The notes: generated by a model from the sequence alone, not told the origin. DNA of 6,198 nt from JBIOJB01 sp044450465 (GCA_044450465.1 JBIOJB010000132.1:1-6198), one strand, 5' to 3'. Shown: positions 1 through 5,756, numbered from the stretch's first letter. A program made the numbers and translations.

Positions 1-20
1 AACGGGCGCCTAGCCGCACC

Positions 21-545
21 TCAGCTGGCCGGTTCACCGCCCATCGGCTTTTCGAACCAAGCCACGTCCCAATACCGACCGAACTTGCATCCCTGCTCGG
101 TGAAGTGGGCCACCTGCCTGAACCCGAACCGCTCGTGAAGAGCGACCGAGGCGGGATTGGGCAGGGCGATGCCTGCATAGGCCCGATGGATGACCTCGCT
201 CCGAATCGCGTCGAAGAGAGCCTCGTAAAGCCTCGTCCCCAAACCTAGACGGGTGGCCCCTGCCGTCAGGTAGACGCTGGTCTCGACCGAGGTCAGGTAT
301 CCCGGCTTGGGGCGGAAGCGGCTGCTGCATGCATAGCCAACCACCCGGTCATCGATGGCCGCCACCATCACCCGGTGCCTGCCTGTTTCGGCATAGTGGC
401 TGAACCATTCGAGCCGCCCACTCATCGTCATTGGTTCGAGGTCGAATGTGAAATGCGATTCGACGACGTAAACGTTGTAGATGTCGTTGATCGTCGGGAG
501 ATCGCCTTCGGTGGCAGGCCGGACGGCTGTTCTGGACTCGATCAC
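21..545 (-). CDS. GNAT-family N-acetyltransferase, phosphinothricin/methionine-sulfoximine (Pat/bar) type
   Basis: Cytoplasmic acetyl-CoA-dependent N-acetyltransferase of 174 residues, the usual length for the Pat/bar branch, whose known members acetylate phosphinothricin, methionine sulfoximine or related amino acids. Seen: an N-terminal VRPATEGDLPTINDIYN segment (residues 8-24), typical of this branch; FTFDLEP (32-38); VETSVY (87-92), where the family has a conserved Glu; the acetyl-CoA pyrophosphate loop RLGLGT (99-104); NPASVALHERFGF (130-142); and a C-terminal GCKFGRYWD (152-160) like the family's G-x-K-F-G-R-W-x-D. The start is GTG at 545-543; no Shine-Dalgarno is visible, but a TAGACT box lies 8 nt upstream on the same strand. 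It is divergent from folB with only 31 bp between start codons, so the two may share control, though nothing links it to folate chemistry. Family assignment is firm; the true substrate is unknown. Confidence 0.9.
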   Translation of the reverse strand: MIESRTAVRPATEGDLPTINDIYNVYVVESHFTFDLEPMTMSGRLEWFSHYAETGRHRVMVAAIDDRVVGYACSSRFRPKPGYLTSVETSVYLTAGATRLGLGTRLYEALFDAIRSEVIHRAYAGIALPNPASVALHERFGFRQVAHFTEQGCKFGRYWDVAWFEKPMGGEPAS

Positions 546-553
546 GTCGAACC

Positions 554-559
554 AGTCTA
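554..559 (-). promoter_or_regulatory. Possible -10 box of a leaderless promoter for the GNAT gene
   Basis: TAGACT on the minus strand matches TANNNT and ends 8 nt before the GTG start at 545. I find no convincing -35, and with folB starting 31 bp away any -35 would lie in or next to folB. This is inference from spacing only; hexamers like this occur often by chance. Confidence 0.3.
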
Positions 560-564
560 TTTCT

Positions 565-570
565 CACAAT
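565..570 (+). promoter_or_regulatory. Possible -10 box of a leaderless promoter for folB
   Basis: CACAAT keeps the two most important -10 positions (A2 and T6) and sits exactly 6 nt before the folB GTG at 577, which would put the transcription start at the first base of the start codon. No clear -35 is seen; it would fall within the GNAT coding sequence. It would drive the folB-larC-folD-folC cluster. Weak match, supported mainly by the same geometry at three other gene starts here. Confidence 0.3.
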
Positions 571-576
571 GGGACG

Positions 577-933
577 GTGGATCGCATTCAGCTGCAGGCG
601 ATGACGTTCCGGGGGCGTCACGGTGTGCGCCCGGCCGAGCGAGAAGTGGCTCAGGATTTCGTGGTGGACGTCGAGGTTGAGTGCGATCTCGGCCAGGCCT
701 CGCAAAGCGACGAGCTTGCGGACACAATTGACTACAAGCTGATCTACGGGATCACAAAAGAGATCATCGAGGGAGAGTCGCGCAACCTGATCGAAGCTCT
801 GGCCGGCGCGATCGCGGACCGTGTCCTCGAGCTTCCCCGGATTGAGTCGGTGGCTGTGCGGATCGCCAAACGGCCGGCGAGCATGCTGCCGCTGGGAGCC
901 GCCGCCGTTCACATATATAGGACGCGCGCATGA
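577..933 (+). CDS. folB: Dihydroneopterin aldolase FolB
   Basis: Cytoplasmic enzyme that splits 7,8-dihydroneopterin into 6-hydroxymethyl-7,8-dihydropterin and glycolaldehyde, in the pterin branch of folate synthesis. Seen (118 residues, the normal length): FRGRHGVRPAERE (11-23) with the conserved Glu21; Tyr53 in TIDYKLIY; LIEALAGAIAD (71-81) with the pterin-binding Glu73; and VRIAKRP (94-100) with Lys98, the usual active-site lysine. An Arg follows the lysine where Pro is typical. I chose GTG at 577 because homology begins at once (VDRIQLQAMTFRG). The in-frame ATG at 481 would add 32 unrelated residues and overlap the GNAT gene by 65 bp. The stop shares ATGA with the next start (930-933), so it is translationally coupled to larC. 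It is the first gene of the cluster; folK, folP and folE are not in the window. Confidence 0.88.
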   Translation: MDRIQLQAMTFRGRHGVRPAEREVAQDFVVDVEVECDLGQASQSDELADTIDYKLIYGITKEIIEGESRNLIEALAGAIADRVLELPRIESVAVRIAKRPASMLPLGAAAVHIYRTRA

Positions 934-2036
934 ACGTCGCGTATTTCGACTGCTTCGCCGGGATCTCCGGCGACATGACGCTGGGTGCGCTGGTCGATGC
1001 CGGAGCCGAGCGGGCGGTGATCGACGCCGCGGTCGAGGCGCTTGGCCTCGGAGCCGAGGTCAAGGTGCTCGTGGGTCATGAGACGCGAGGACACGTCGGT
1101 GGTACGCGTGTCGTGGTCGAAACCTCAGGACACACCGAGCGAACCGTTCCGGCCTTGAGGGCGGTCGTGGCCGGTTCGACCGCTCCGGACGAGGTCAAGC
1201 GGAGGTCGCTCGAGGCGCTGGACCTCCTCGCCCGTGCCGAGGCACGGATCCACCAGCAGCCGGAGGGCGACCTTCATCTGCACGAGCTTGGCGGCGCGGA
1301 CACGCTCGTAGACCTCGTGGGAGCTTTCTGGTTGCTCCACCACTTGGGCGTTGAGCGAGTGCACTCGTCCGCGCTCCCGGCGCCCCAGGGACGGAAGCAG
1401 GGCATGCCGGTGCCGGCGCCGGCCAGCCTCCACGTTTTGGAGGGCATGGGAGCTGTTCTCCGGCCGGTGGACGGGGAGCTCGAGCTCGTGACGCCCACCG
1501 GGGCCGCTTTTCTCGCCACGTGCGCGGATTTCTCGAGGCCGGCCATCGCGCTCCGCCAGGTCGGCTATGGCATTGGCTCGCGAGAGACTCCCGGGAATGC
1601 GCTGGCGGTCTGGCTGGGCGAGGAGGTCCACGTCGCGGGTGACGTCACCGTGATCGAGACCAACCTCGACGACATGGCCCCCAACCTGCTCGCGGCTCTG
1701 TGTGAGGACCTCTTGGCGGCCGGCGCTCTGGACGTGAGCGTGACGGCTGCGCAGATGAAGAAGGGCCGGTCCGGACACCTGCTCCGGGTGATGGCGGCTC
1801 CCGAGCTCGTGGCACGCCTGAGCGAGCACGTGCTTCGCCACAGCACCACGTTCGGCCTGCGGCTGACTCCAACGCAGCGCGTGATCGCCCTGCGCAGGAT
1901 CGTGGAGATTCAGACCGGGATTGGGACGGCCAGGGTCAAAGTGAAAGAGTTGGGCGGCCGCGTGGTCGACGCGGCACCTGAATTCGATGACTGCCGGAGG
2001 ATCTCGAGAGAGACGGTCTTGACCTGCGCGACGTGA
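930..2036 (+). CDS. larC: LarC-family nickel-insertion protein (DUF111), C-terminus frameshifted
   Basis: LarC is known as a CTP-dependent enzyme that inserts nickel into the pyridinium bis-thiocarboxylate pincer cofactor of lactate racemase, after LarB and LarE. Seen in 368 residues: N-terminal YFDCFAGISGDMTLGAL (5-21); HLHELGGADTLVDLVG (116-131); PVPAPAS (160-166); LVTPTGAAFL (186-195); GYGIG (212-216); ETNLDDMAP (243-251); QMKKGRSG (275-282); PEFDDCRRI (350-358). A good AGGA ribosome site lies 7 nt before the ATG, which overlaps the folB stop (ATGA). Oddities: an apparent one-base loss near 2015 replaces the expected C-terminus, which reads on in another frame to 2083 (about 385 residues if repaired, nearer family length). 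The loop before PVPAPA (150-159) looks about four residues short and lacks the usual His-Gly. No larA, larB or larE is nearby. Family is certain; activity is not. Confidence 0.88.
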   Translation: MNVAYFDCFAGISGDMTLGALVDAGAERAVIDAAVEALGLGAEVKVLVGHETRGHVGGTRVVVETSGHTERTVPALRAVVAGSTAPDEVKRRSLEALDLLARAEARIHQQPEGDLHLHELGGADTLVDLVGAFWLLHHLGVERVHSSALPAPQGRKQGMPVPAPASLHVLEGMGAVLRPVDGELELVTPTGAAFLATCADFSRPAIALRQVGYGIGSRETPGNALAVWLGEEVHVAGDVTVIETNLDDMAPNLLAALCEDLLAAGALDVSVTAAQMKKGRSGHLLRVMAAPELVARLSEHVLRHSTTFGLRLTPTQRVIALRRIVEIQTGIGTARVKVKELGGRVVDAAPEFDDCRRISRETVLTCAT

Positions 2037-2083
2037 TGCGCGTCGTGAGTGAGGCCGCGCGCAAGGAACTCGGCCTGTCGTAG
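2015..2083 (+). pseudogene. larC: Out-of-frame C-terminal tail of larC
   Basis: Read in the -1 frame relative to larC, this stretch encodes GLDLRDVMRVVSEAARKELG followed by LS and TAG at 2081-2083. It is a credible LarC C-terminus: it continues DCRRISRET as the family's 'DC..lA..tGl.l..V' ending. The annotated frame instead runs VLTCAT to a TGA at 2034-2036. One extra G in the GG at 2015-2016 would restore a single protein. The -1 frame is open only from 1991, so any shift must fall between about 1991 and 2033. It could be a true mutation, a homopolymer sequencing error, or (less likely) programmed frameshifting. Confidence 0.75.
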
Positions 2084-2133
2084 TCGCCGCGGGCCGCCGT
2101 CAGCCAGGGCGCCGAAACCCGACAATTGAGCGG

Positions 2134-2985
2134 ATGACGGCTCGGATGCTCGACGGCAAGGCGGCGGCAAAGGAGATCTACGCCGAGGTCGCCAAGGTAG
2201 TGACCGAGCGGGTCGCGAGCGGGCGGCCGAGACCGAAGCTCGCGACCGTTCTGGTCGGCGACGACCCGGCCTCGGCTCAGTACGTGGAGCTCAAGCAGCG
2301 AAACGCGCGAAACGTGGGCATCGACTCCGAAGATCACCGTCCACCCGCCAGCACGACAACCGAGGAGCTTCTCGCGCTCGTCGACCGGCTGAACCGCGAC
2401 GAGACCGTGAGCGGCATTCTCATTCAGCAGCCCACGCCCAAACAGATCGACATGTCGCGAGTAGTGGTCGCGCTCGACCCCGTCAAAGACGTCGACGGGT
2501 TTCATCCGATCAACGCGGGCCTGCTGGCCCTTGGGCTCCCGGGAGGCGTCGAACCGTGCACGCCGGCCGGCATCGTCGAGCTGCTCGTGCGCGCGGGCGT
2601 GCAGATCGAAGGCGCGAACGCCGTTGTCGTCGGACGAAGCAACCTGGTGGGAAAGCCGGCTGCCCTGCTCCTCTTGAAACGCCACGCGACCATCACGCTG
2701 TGTCACTCGCGGACCAAAGACCTGGCGTATCACACCCGCTCGGCCGACATTCTGGTCGCCGCAGCAGGGCGTGCCAACCTGATCCTGAAGGACATGGTCA
2801 AGCCGGGCGCCGCAGTGGTGGACGTGAGCACCAACTGGTTCGAGGGTCGCCAGGTGGGCGACCTCGGCGCCGGCGTGGAAGACGTGGCAGGCTGGCTGAC
2901 GCCGAACCCAGGTGGAGTGGGGCCGATGACGCGCGCGATGCTGATCAAGAACACGCTCCAGGCCGAAAGCCGGCGCCGGCCCTAG
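2134..2985 (+). CDS. folD: Bifunctional methylene-THF dehydrogenase / methenyl-THF cyclohydrolase FolD
   Basis: Cytoplasmic enzyme that oxidises 5,10-methylene-THF to methenyl-THF with NAD(P)+ and hydrolyses that to 10-formyl-THF, supplying purine and formyl-methionine synthesis. Seen in 283 residues (normal length): the YVELK catalytic motif with Tyr50 and Lys54; ILIQQPTPKQID (95-106) with Gln99; PVKDVDGFHPINAG (116-129) with Asp121; PCTPAG (141-146); the Rossmann-type cofactor motif GRSNLVGKP (167-175); and TPNPGGVGPMT (256-266). Active-site residues are intact. Departures from the usual pattern: DVSTN (230-234) where DVGIN is typical, and TPNPGG for TPVPGG. The start is the first ATG, with only a weak GAGCGG before it; GACAAT at 2121-2126 could be a local -10. 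It lies 50 bp after the restored larC end and 40 bp before folC. Confidence 0.95.
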   Translation: MTARMLDGKAAAKEIYAEVAKVVTERVASGRPRPKLATVLVGDDPASAQYVELKQRNARNVGIDSEDHRPPASTTTEELLALVDRLNRDETVSGILIQQPTPKQIDMSRVVVALDPVKDVDGFHPINAGLLALGLPGGVEPCTPAGIVELLVRAGVQIEGANAVVVGRSNLVGKPAALLLLKRHATITLCHSRTKDLAYHTRSADILVAAAGRANLILKDMVKPGAAVVDVSTNWFEGRQVGDLGAGVEDVAGWLTPNPGGVGPMTRAMLIKNTLQAESRRRP

Positions 2986-3025
2986 GGAGCTCCTCGACAC
3001 CCGCCGTTAGCCGCTACTGCCTTCC

Positions 3026-4318
3026 ATGACCTACCAAGAGGCGCTGGCCTACATCTCGAAGCAGGGCCGCTTCGGGATGAAGCTGGGCACCGAGCGCACC
3101 ACGGCCATCCTCGGTCGGTTAGGGAACCCGGAAGCCGGCCTGGTGGGAGCGCTCATCGCTGGCACGAACGGGAAGGGCTCGACCGGCGCTTGCCTCTCAT
3201 CGATCCTGCGAGCAGCCGGCCGCGCCGTCGGCTTCATGCCCAAGCCGCACCTCGTCTCCTACACCGAACGGATCGAGGTCAATGGACAGCCGATCACCGA
3301 GGCGGACTTCGTGGCCACGCTGGAGAGTCTCATACCGACCTTCGACGCCGTTGGGGCTGAGCTGGGACCGGCCACCGAGTTCGAGATGCTCACCGCGATG
3401 GCGGTCGCGTACCTGTCGCCTCGAATCGACCGCCTCGTCTGCGAGGTGGGGCTCGGTGGTCGCCTCGATGCAACCAATGCGCTCGATCTTGGCCTCGCCG
3501 TGATCACCAACGTCGACCTGGATCACCAGAAGTACCTGGGCGACACGATCGCCCAGATCGCCCGCGAGAAGGCGGCCATCATCAAAGCCGGCAATCGCGT
3601 GATCACCGGCTGCACGGGGGAGGCTCTTGCCATCGTCGAAGAGCAAGCCGCCCGAGTCGCGGCGCCAATGTGGCGGCTCGGGCGCGAGATCGAGGTCGAG
3701 AGCGAGCAGCTCGGCTGGGATGGCCACAGGATCTCGGTGAGGGGACCAGGTTTCGAGCACACAAACCTGGGCCTCGGTCTCCTTGGCGAATATCAGCCGG
3801 CCAACGCCGCCCTCGCGGTCGCCGCGGCACACGCGCTGGGCGAGGTCACAGACCAGGCCGTGCGCGCAGGGCTCGCGTCCACGCGCTGGCCGGGGCGGCT
3901 GGATCTCATAGACACCAACCCCAGAGTGGTGCTCGACGGTGGACACAACCCTGCGGCGCTGATCAAGGCGGGAGGGGCTCTTCGCGGCCTGATCGGCTCG
4001 GAGCGGTTGGTCACATTGTTCGGGATGCTCACCGAGCGCGATCCAAATCAGCTCCTGGCCGCGCTCCGGACGCTGAGGCCCGACGCAGTCGTCTTCACCG
4101 AGCCCGCCAGCGCGGGCGGTCACGCCGTGCCGGCCGACAAGCTCGCCACCCTCTACGGTCCAGGAGCGGAGGCCCTTCCAGCCGCCGGCGCGGCGCTGGC
4201 CCGATGTCGAGAACTGGCCGGTCGATCGGGCAACGTCCTGGTTTGCGGTTCCTTGTATTTGGTCGGAGAGATGCTGGCCGCGAGCCGCACGTCGCCTCCA
4301 GGTGGGGGGCGGCCCTAG
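3026..4318 (+). CDS. folC: Folylpolyglutamate synthase / dihydrofolate synthase FolC
   Basis: ATP-dependent Mur-ligase-fold enzyme that adds glutamate to tetrahydrofolates and, in bifunctional members, to dihydropteroate to form dihydrofolate. Seen in 430 residues (normal length): P-loop GTNGKGS (46-52); PHLVSYTERI (74-83); TEFEMLTAMA (117-126); EVGLGGRLDATNA (140-152); TNVDLDHQKYLG (161-172); EKAAIIK (181-187); RWPGRLDLI (287-295); DGGHNP (304-309) in the C-terminal domain; and VCGSLYLVGE (406-415). All key motifs are present. Whether it has both activities cannot be read from the sequence. The start is the only ATG fitting the family N-terminus, an in-frame TAG at 3008 limits extension, and no Shine-Dalgarno precedes it. 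It is last in the plus-strand cluster; its TAG overlaps the TAG of the convergent membrane gene. Confidence 0.96.
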   Translation: MTYQEALAYISKQGRFGMKLGTERTTAILGRLGNPEAGLVGALIAGTNGKGSTGACLSSILRAAGRAVGFMPKPHLVSYTERIEVNGQPITEADFVATLESLIPTFDAVGAELGPATEFEMLTAMAVAYLSPRIDRLVCEVGLGGRLDATNALDLGLAVITNVDLDHQKYLGDTIAQIAREKAAIIKAGNRVITGCTGEALAIVEEQAARVAAPMWRLGREIEVESEQLGWDGHRISVRGPGFEHTNLGLGLLGEYQPANAALAVAAAHALGEVTDQAVRAGLASTRWPGRLDLIDTNPRVVLDGGHNPAALIKAGGALRGLIGSERLVTLFGMLTERDPNQLLAALRTLRPDAVVFTEPASAGGHAVPADKLATLYGPGAEALPAAGAALARCRELAGRSGNVLVCGSLYLVGEMLAASRTSPPGGGRP

Positions 4319-4321
4319 GGC
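4312..4321. repeat. Ten-base palindrome holding both convergent stop codons
   Basis: GCCCTAGGGC is a perfect 10-bp palindrome. Its central CTAG (4315-4318) holds the folC TAG on the plus strand (4316-4318) and the membrane-protein TAG on the minus strand (4317-4315). As RNA it gives only a 3-bp stem with a 4-nt loop and no U-tract follows, so it is not a convincing terminator. Confidence 0.6.
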
Positions 4322-4761
4322 TGCTTCGGGCGTTGAGACTTCTGGGTCGAGACCCTCCAGTCCCGGACCGGTGCGCGAAGGAATCTTATGCACAGGTACA
4401 GACTGCCCGCGATCAGAGGCAAGAGCATCAGCGAGCCCAGACCCGCCCACTGGATTCCGGCGCTGGCGGTCAAGCCGGCCAGCAAAACCAGCGTCACCGC
4501 GACGCCGGCGCCACCCAGAAGCAGATCCCTGACCGATCGAGCGCCGCCGGCGGGGCCCTTCGCGGGTGGCGACTGCGCCGACCTGGGCCGTAGCCGAACG
4601 CCCGCAAACATCCCGAACAGGACAAAACTGATTCCGACCAGGGCGGCGAACAACGTGACGACCTCTGCGATGAGCCCTTCTCTCGTGTCGGCGACTCGCG
4701 TGGCCGCCGCGAACGCAACCGCTATCAGCACGACGCCGACCGAGATTGACAGCCAGCGCAT
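4315..4761 (-). CDS. Hypothetical four-helix membrane protein
   Basis: Not recognised as a named family. The 148-residue product has four predicted membrane segments by hydrophobicity: residues 4-20, 31-54, 80-102 and 108-127. A Pro/Arg/Ser-rich linker (55-79) separates the two pairs, and the tail (128-148) is basic and polar (RAPVRDWR, then KSQRPKQP). No catalytic motif or lipobox is visible. Its ATG directly follows the SDR stop (TAG then ATG, zero gap), with AGG 3 nt before the ATG, so translation is probably coupled to the SDR gene. GC-rich third positions and hydrophobic periodicity favour this strand over the plus-strand frames. Its stop overlaps the folC stop by 4 bp. It may be a membrane partner of the SDR, but that rests on position alone. 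Confidence 0.75.
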   Translation of the reverse strand: MRWLSISVGVVLIAVAFAAATRVADTREGLIAEVVTLFAALVGISFVLFGMFAGVRLRPRSAQSPPAKGPAGGARSVRDLLLGGAGVAVTLVLLAGLTASAGIQWAGLGSLMLLPLIAGSLYLCIRFLRAPVRDWRVSTQKSQRPKQP

Positions 4762-5541
4762 CTACCTGGCCGCGGCCAGAATGCCGGCCCGCAGCCGCCG
4801 CATCCCTTTGAGCCATCGATCGTAGTCGTCCGCCTTTCGGCGGAAATAGTCTTCGACCTCGGGGTGGGGCAAGATGAGGAATCGCTCCTCGCCGATACCT
4901 TTCAGAACGGCTTCGGCCACCGCCTCAGGCTCCAGGGCGCCGGCAGTCAGGAACTCGAGGCCCTCGCGCTGCTCGGCGGCCAGCATATCTGTCTTGACGC
5001 CCTGCGGGCACAGGCACGACACCCGGATTCCTTCGTTCCCATGCGCGATGGTGAGCCACTCGAAAAACGACAGGGCCGCAGCCTTCGTGACGCCGTAGGG
5101 GGCGGCGAGCACGTGATTGAGAAGCCCGGCAGCCGACACGGTGCCGACGATGTAGCCTTCCTTGCGGGTCAGCATCCCCGGCAGAACGTGCCGCGCCACA
5201 TAGACGTGGGCCATCACGTTGACCTGCCACAGCCGCTGCCAATCTGCATCGGATGCTTCAGGGCCGCCGCCAGCTGCAACCCCTGCGTTGGAGCAGAAGA
5301 CGTCAATCCGGCCGTGCGAGGCCTCGACCTGCCGGATCACCGCCTCCACCTGGATCTCTTGAGCCATGTCGCAGCGGAAGGACGTTCCGCCGATCTCGGA
5401 CGCGACGCTGGCCGCGCCTTCGGCATCGATGTCGACGATCACCACGGCCTGAGCCCCGGCGCTCGCGAACCGGCGCGCAAGTGCGCGGCCGATCCCACGG
5501 GCCCCACCCGTCACGACGACCACCTTGCCGGCCACCACCAT
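4762..5541 (-). CDS. Short-chain dehydrogenase/reductase (SDR) oxidoreductase
   Basis: Cytoplasmic NAD(P)-dependent oxidoreductase of the classical SDR type, 259 residues (usual length about 250). Seen: the cofactor glycine motif TGGARGIG (11-18); Asp37 at the end of the second strand (VIVDID), which favours NAD(H) over NADP(H); CDM (57-59); NAG (85-87); Asn108; catalytic Ser136 (TVSAAG), Tyr149 and Lys153 (YGVTK); and CPQGVKTDML (178-187), where PG is commoner than PQG. The full catalytic tetrad is present; the substrate cannot be inferred. The start is ATG at 5541, where homology begins. A further in-frame start at 5682 would add 47 Arg/Cys-rich unrelated residues. An AAGG lies 12 nt upstream, next to the stop of a possible small membrane protein. 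Its stop abuts the ATG of the downstream four-helix membrane protein. A divergent HxlR regulator is its likely controller. Confidence 0.93.
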   Translation of the reverse strand: MVVAGKVVVVTGGARGIGRALARRFASAGAQAVVIVDIDAEGAASVASEIGGTSFRCDMAQEIQVEAVIRQVEASHGRIDVFCSNAGVAAGGGPEASDADWQRLWQVNVMAHVYVARHVLPGMLTRKEGYIVGTVSAAGLLNHVLAAPYGVTKAAALSFFEWLTIAHGNEGIRVSCLCPQGVKTDMLAAEQREGLEFLTAGALEPEAVAEAVLKGIGEERFLILPHPEVEDYFRRKADDYDRWLKGMRRLRAGILAAAR

Positions 5542-5555
5542 GCTCGACGTTCGCC

Positions 5556-5744
5556 TTAGGTGGCGCCGAACCTGGGCAAGCCGCCCAGCGCGGTGCACCC
5601 CAGCACAGCACCCGACGAGCCCACACCGAATACAACGAAACGGCCCCGAGGTCGTGCGGTGCGGAGCGCGCCCGGAGCCCAACCACTCAGCCCCACGCCG
5701 GCCACGACCACCAGAAGGTGCATCACTTCGATGGCGAGACCCAC
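5556..5744 (-). CDS. Possible small two-helix membrane protein
   Basis: A 62-residue frame with two hydrophobic stretches, about residues 7-26 (MHLLVVVAGVGL core) and 36-55 (FVVFGVGSSGAVLGC core), joined by a short Arg-rich loop (RTARPRGR, 28-35). This is the shape of a small hairpin membrane protein. The start would be GTG at 5744, with ATG at 5723 as an alternative; neither has a Shine-Dalgarno, but TACACT lies 6 nt before the GTG. Codons are GC-rich at position three, like the neighbours. Its TAA stop overlaps the AAGG that may serve the SDR gene 14 nt downstream, which suggests the first gene of that operon. I do not recognise the family. It may be chance in GC-rich DNA, since other frames are open here too. 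Confidence 0.45.
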   Translation of the reverse strand: MGLAIEVMHLLVVVAGVGLSGWAPGALRTARPRGRFVVFGVGSSGAVLGCTALGGLPRFGAT

Positions 5745-5750
5745 GGCCGG

Positions 5751-5756
5751 AGTGTA
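5751..5756 (-). promoter_or_regulatory. Possible -10 box for the small-protein/SDR/membrane-protein operon
   Basis: TACACT on the minus strand matches TANNNT and ends 6 nt before the GTG at 5744, so the mRNA could start at the start codon. No clear -35 is seen upstream. If the small protein is not real, this could still be the SDR promoter, with a leader of about 200 nt. Confidence 0.3.

Noticed and set aside
1..20. Possible end of an upstream plus-strand gene at TAG 11-13
   Set aside because: Only about 10 bases precede the TAG, too few to support any coding call.
481..576. Extended folB start at ATG 481
   Set aside because: The 32 added residues bear no resemblance to FolB and overlap the well-supported GNAT gene; FolB homology starts at the GTG at 577.
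1991..2033. Programmed -1 frameshift signal in larC
   Set aside because: No X-XXY-YYZ heptamer is present in the only interval where the frames can be joined; kept only as a minor alternative to a simple indel.
2969..2980. Palindrome GCCGGCGCCGGC at the end of folD as a terminator
   Set aside because: It gives only a 4-bp stem with a 4-nt loop, lies inside the coding sequence, and no T-tract follows; folC continues 40 bp downstream.
1936..3000. 354-residue open frame on the minus strand opposite folD
   Set aside because: A shadow of folD with no recognisable domain; it also runs through the larC-folD gap and the larC end.
3670..4593. 307-residue Arg-rich frame on the plus strand, overlapping folC in another frame
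   Set aside because: Composition is dominated by Arg, Gly and Ala with no domain signature; it is an alternative frame of folC continuing into the antisense of the membrane gene.
3197..4816. 539-residue open frame on the minus strand opposite folC
   Set aside because: Arg/His/Gly-rich low-complexity translation typical of the antisense of GC-rich coding DNA; folC has every family motif, and the frame also crosses the membrane-protein gene.
4864..5559. 231-residue open frame on the plus strand opposite the SDR
   Set aside because: Antisense shadow rich in His/Arg/Asp; the minus strand encodes a complete SDR with its catalytic tetrad.
5542..5682. N-terminal extension of the SDR to 5682
   Set aside because: The extra 47 residues are Arg/Cys-rich and unlike SDRs; the Rossmann fold begins right after the ATG at 5541.
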